Positions 61,800-64,000 of a stretch of DNA of 64,000 nt are shown here, piece after piece. The DNA lies in NCBI GenBank assembly GCA_964406465.1, contig CAYORT010000017.1, forward strand, positions 1-64,000, written 5' to 3'. The stretch comes from JAHEZL01 sp964406465. GTDB taxonomy: Bacteria; Bacteroidota; Bacteroidia; Flavobacteriales_C; GCA-002722245. Within the stretch, counting starts at the first letter, position 1; each line of letters opens with the position of its first letter. A program made the translations under genes and the position numbers. The notes below the pieces were generated by a model. That model did not search any database. It saw only the letters and a list, made by a program, of their open reading frames with translations, and had not been told where the DNA came from.

Positions 61800-63098
61800 A
61801 TGCAAGAAAAAATTCTCCATTTTTTATGGAAATACCGACTGTTCGATACTTCCAATTTAACCGTAGTCAATGGCGAAGCAGTAGAAATTATTAAGCCTGG
61901 AGCACACAACAACGATACAGGCGGTCCCGATTTTTTTAATGCCCATATCAAAATTGGAAAAACGCATTGGCATGGAAATGTTGAGATTCATGTGCGAAGC
62001 TCCGATTGGATTGCGCACAAGCATCAATTTGATCATGCTTATGATTCGGTTATTTTACATGTGGTGTGGGATCCCGACAAAGTGATTTACAACAAGAATT
62101 TGATTCCAATTCCCGAATTGTGTTTAAGTGATTACGTGGATGAAAAAATGCTCAATTACATTAGAGATCTCCATGAAAAAAAAGATGTGATTGCTTGCAA
62201 ATCAATGGTGAAAGATGTGCCTAGTCTTACAAAGAAAATGTTTTTTGATAGATTACTGGTCAACAGGATTCAACGCAAAACTGAAATATTGAAGGCTGAT
62301 TTTGAACGATTAAACAAGAATTGGGATCACTTGTCGGTGTTGTGTATTGCTAGGGTTTTCGGATTAATACATAACGTTGCTGCTTTTGAGAATTTGGTAT
62401 ACAATATGTCTCTTGATGTTATTTATAAAAACAGCGATAATATAGAAAATGTGGAAGCGCTGGTGTTCGGACAAGCAGGATTTTTAAGTCATTCATACCA
62501 AGATAAATATCCAGAATTGTTGAGAAGCAATTATTCGTTTTTTAAGTCAAAATATCAATTGCATGAAATTGACTATTCTCAATGGCAATGGTTTAGAATA
62601 AGACCATCGTCGTTTCCGTCGATGAGACTTGCTCAATTTTCGGCACTCTTGCTGCATCGTAGGCATCTTCTTTCTTCTTTGTTGGATGTTATAGATGTTC
62701 GTGAACTTTATGAAATATTTACTTTTCCTGTATCCAAATATTGGAACAATCATTATCATTTTGATAGAATAAGTAGGAATTCAAAACACTATTTAAGTGA
62801 GGTAATGATAGATAAGATTTTTATAAATGCCATACTCCCTTTGTATTTTTTTAGGGCTGAGTTATATTCTGATTATACCTTGATGGAAAAGGGATTTAGA
62901 ATATTGGAGAAGATAAATGCCGAGGATAATTCCTTGATTAAACAATGGAAAGAAGCAAAGATGAATGTAGCATCTGCATATGAAAGTCAGGCTTTAACAG
63001 AGTTATACAAAGAATACTGCTCTCAAAAAAAATGTTTAAATTGCAGCATTGGTTATTCAATTTTAAAAAATACAGGCAGTTATGTTAGAGAGAATTAG
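61800..63098 (+). CDS. DUF2851 family protein
   Basis: A 432-residue cytosolic protein found in Bacteroidota. HLLWKYRLFD-like N-terminus (LHFLWKYRLFDTSNL), GPDFFNAHIKIGKTHWHGNVEIHVRSSDWIAHKHQFDHAYDSVILHVVWD and the C-terminal QKKCLNCSIGYSILK are family landmarks. The conserved His/Asp set in the N-terminal part looks nuclease-like, but function is unknown. The PspC gene starts inside its last codons (17-nt overlap). The upstream gap 61683-61799 holds nothing recognisable. Confidence 0.85.
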   Translation: MQEKILHFLWKYRLFDTSNLTVVNGEAVEIIKPGAHNNDTGGPDFFNAHIKIGKTHWHGNVEIHVRSSDWIAHKHQFDHAYDSVILHVVWDPDKVIYNKNLIPIPELCLSDYVDEKMLNYIRDLHEKKDVIACKSMVKDVPSLTKKMFFDRLLVNRIQRKTEILKADFERLNKNWDHLSVLCIARVFGLIHNVAAFENLVYNMSLDVIYKNSDNIENVEALVFGQAGFLSHSYQDKYPELLRSNYSFFKSKYQLHEIDYSQWQWFRIRPSSFPSMRLAQFSALLLHRRHLLSSLLDVIDVRELYEIFTFPVSKYWNNHYHFDRISRNSKHYLSEVMIDKIFINAILPLYFFRAELYSDYTLMEKGFRILEKINAEDNSLIKQWKEAKMNVASAYESQALTELYKEYCSQKKCLNCSIGYSILKNTGSYVREN

Positions 63099-63306
63099 AA
63101 GCATGGTGGAGTCGAATGTATTTGGTGTTTGTACCTTTTGGGGACAAAAATTTGGCGTTGAAACCAGCAGAATAAGAATGTTTTTTATCTATATCTCATT
63201 TTTAACCTTAGGTTCACCGTTGGTGATTTATCTATTGATGGCGGGCTTTCTAGAGTATAAAAAGTGGTTTAATAGTTTTAAAAGAAGAAATATTTGGCAT
63301 TTGTAA
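63082..63306 (+). CDS. PspC-domain membrane protein
   Basis: A 74-residue protein with one TM helix (IRMFFIYISFLTLGSPLVIYLLMAGFL). The order GVCTFWGQKFGVETSRIRMFFIYISFLTLGSPLVIYLLM is the PspC core. In enteric bacteria PspC takes part in the envelope stress response; that role here is inference. It overlaps the upstream DUF2851 gene, an arrangement that suggests coupled expression. Confidence 0.87.
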   Translation: MLERIRSMVESNVFGVCTFWGQKFGVETSRIRMFFIYISFLTLGSPLVIYLLMAGFLEYKKWFNSFKRRNIWHL

Positions 63307-63330
63307 TTCATTAGAGATTAAATTCGTGCA

Positions 63331-64000
63331 ATGAAAAAGAAAGTATTAATTACGGGTTCGAATGGTTTGTTGGGTCAGAAGATTGTGTTGTCACTCCGTC
63401 AAAGAGATGATATAGAAGTTTATGCTACCGCTAGAGGTGAGAATCGTTTGAGTACTACTGGGGGCTATGAGTATTCCTCTTTAGATATATCTAACGAAAA
63501 AGAAGTATTGGCTTTAGTTAATAATGTTAAACCTCATGTAATTATTAATACTGCGGCAATGACCAACGTTGATATTTGCGAAACGCAAAGAACCGAATGT
63601 TGGGATGCAAATGTGAATGCGGTGGCCAATTTAGTGAAGGCATCAGAAGAGAATGACGTGCATCTGGTGCATGTTTCAACCGACTTTATTTTTGATGGAA
63701 ATCCGAATAAGAGAAGAGAAATGTATTTGGAAGATGACCATGCGCATCCAGTAAACTATTACGGTGAATCGAAATTGGCAGCCGAAGAATTGGTAAAACT
63801 GTCAAACTGCAGATGGTCGATAGTGAGAACAAGTTTGGTATACGGAATTGCCGAAAATATGAGCAGAACGAATATAGTGTTGTGGGCAAAAGGAGAACTA
63901 GAAAAAGGAAAAAAAATTAATGTGGTAGATGATCAGTTTAGGTCTCCAACTTTGGCTGAAGATTTAGCTCAAGCATGTATTCTTATTGCTGATAAAAAGG
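63331..64000 (+). CDS. dTDP-4-dehydrorhamnose reductase-like SDR, partial (window end)
   Basis: The first 223 residues of an extended short-chain dehydrogenase, cut by the window end. VLITGSNGLLGQKIV is the NAD(P)-binding motif, VIINTAAMTNVDICE and VHVSTDFIFDG follow, and the active-site YYGESKLAAEE (YxxxK) is present; VRTSLVYG and the later DDQFRSPTLAEDLA match the RfbD family (dTDP-rhamnose synthesis) or a sugar-epimerase relative. It begins 24 nt after the PspC gene. Confidence 0.85.
   Translation, partial: MKKKVLITGSNGLLGQKIVLSLRQRDDIEVYATARGENRLSTTGGYEYSSLDISNEKEVLALVNNVKPHVIINTAAMTNVDICETQRTECWDANVNAVANLVKASEENDVHLVHVSTDFIFDGNPNKRREMYLEDDHAHPVNYYGESKLAAEELVKLSNCRWSIVRTSLVYGIAENMSRTNIVLWAKGELEKGKKINVVDDQFRSPTLAEDLAQACILIADKK

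Noticed and set aside
63686..63889. Reverse-strand ORFs inside the reductase-like gene and similar shadows elsewhere
   Set aside because: They are antisense to a well-conserved SDR gene and show no domain.

Overview
The window is low-GC DNA from a member of the Bacteroidota. The evidence is direct. There are type IX secretion (T9SS) C-terminal sorting domains on five proteins, a PorP/SprF homologue, two PorE-like OmpA proteins, a GldA-type gliding ATPase, a fused SecDF, a class I fumarase, and promoters of the Bacteroidota TTTG / TAnnTTTG form. I cannot place it in a family or genus from sequence alone.

Layout. Positions 1-390 hold the 3' end of a 23S rRNA gene, a 5S rRNA gene and a strong terminator. 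A beta-barrel porin gene and an NAD(P)-binding protein follow. From 3.1 to 11.9 kb on the minus strand is a menaquinone cluster read menF, menD, menB, menA, menC. It is interrupted by a zeta-like toxin with two small ORFs, an outer-membrane barrel protein and a family 2 glycosyltransferase. A divergent orphan OmpR-type regulator follows, then a lipoprotein with a cytochrome c domain and beta-propeller, a hemerythrin protein and rarA. From 16.4 to 30.5 kb is a surface-protein region: four secreted T9SS cargo proteins (three with type A tails, and a 1521-residue PKD-repeat protein with a type B tail) next to a PorP/SprF protein and a PorE-like OmpA protein.

From 30.6 to 44.5 kb lie mainly housekeeping genes: fumarase, a pair of small paralogous secreted proteins, heptose-7-phosphate kinase, aspartate aminotransferase, a PgpH-type c-di-AMP phosphodiesterase with a transglutaminase-like lipoprotein, accA, ispE, era, gldA and metK. 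From 44.7 to 52.8 kb are a DUF4349 lipoprotein, a long non-coding stretch with two large palindromes, an M16 peptidase, lhgO, an MFS transporter, a probable small RNA and another T9SS cargo protein. The right end holds secDF-tatA, a PorE-like lipoprotein, purM-prfA-pyrF, a DUF2851 gene with a PspC gene, and a truncated dTDP-4-dehydrorhamnose reductase-like gene.

The most unusual signals are non-coding. A family of intergenic 7-bp repeat arrays (TTGAACA-like units facing their inverted copies around a short palindromic core) sits at the 5' side of housekeeping genes, and in one case supplies a TTG start codon. Three large intergenic inverted repeats lie between convergent genes; one carries GTAG tetranucleotides like a REP/BIME. 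A promoter-to-terminator unit with no ORF suggests a small RNA of about 115 nt. All functional statements are sequence-reading inferences; no database search was run.
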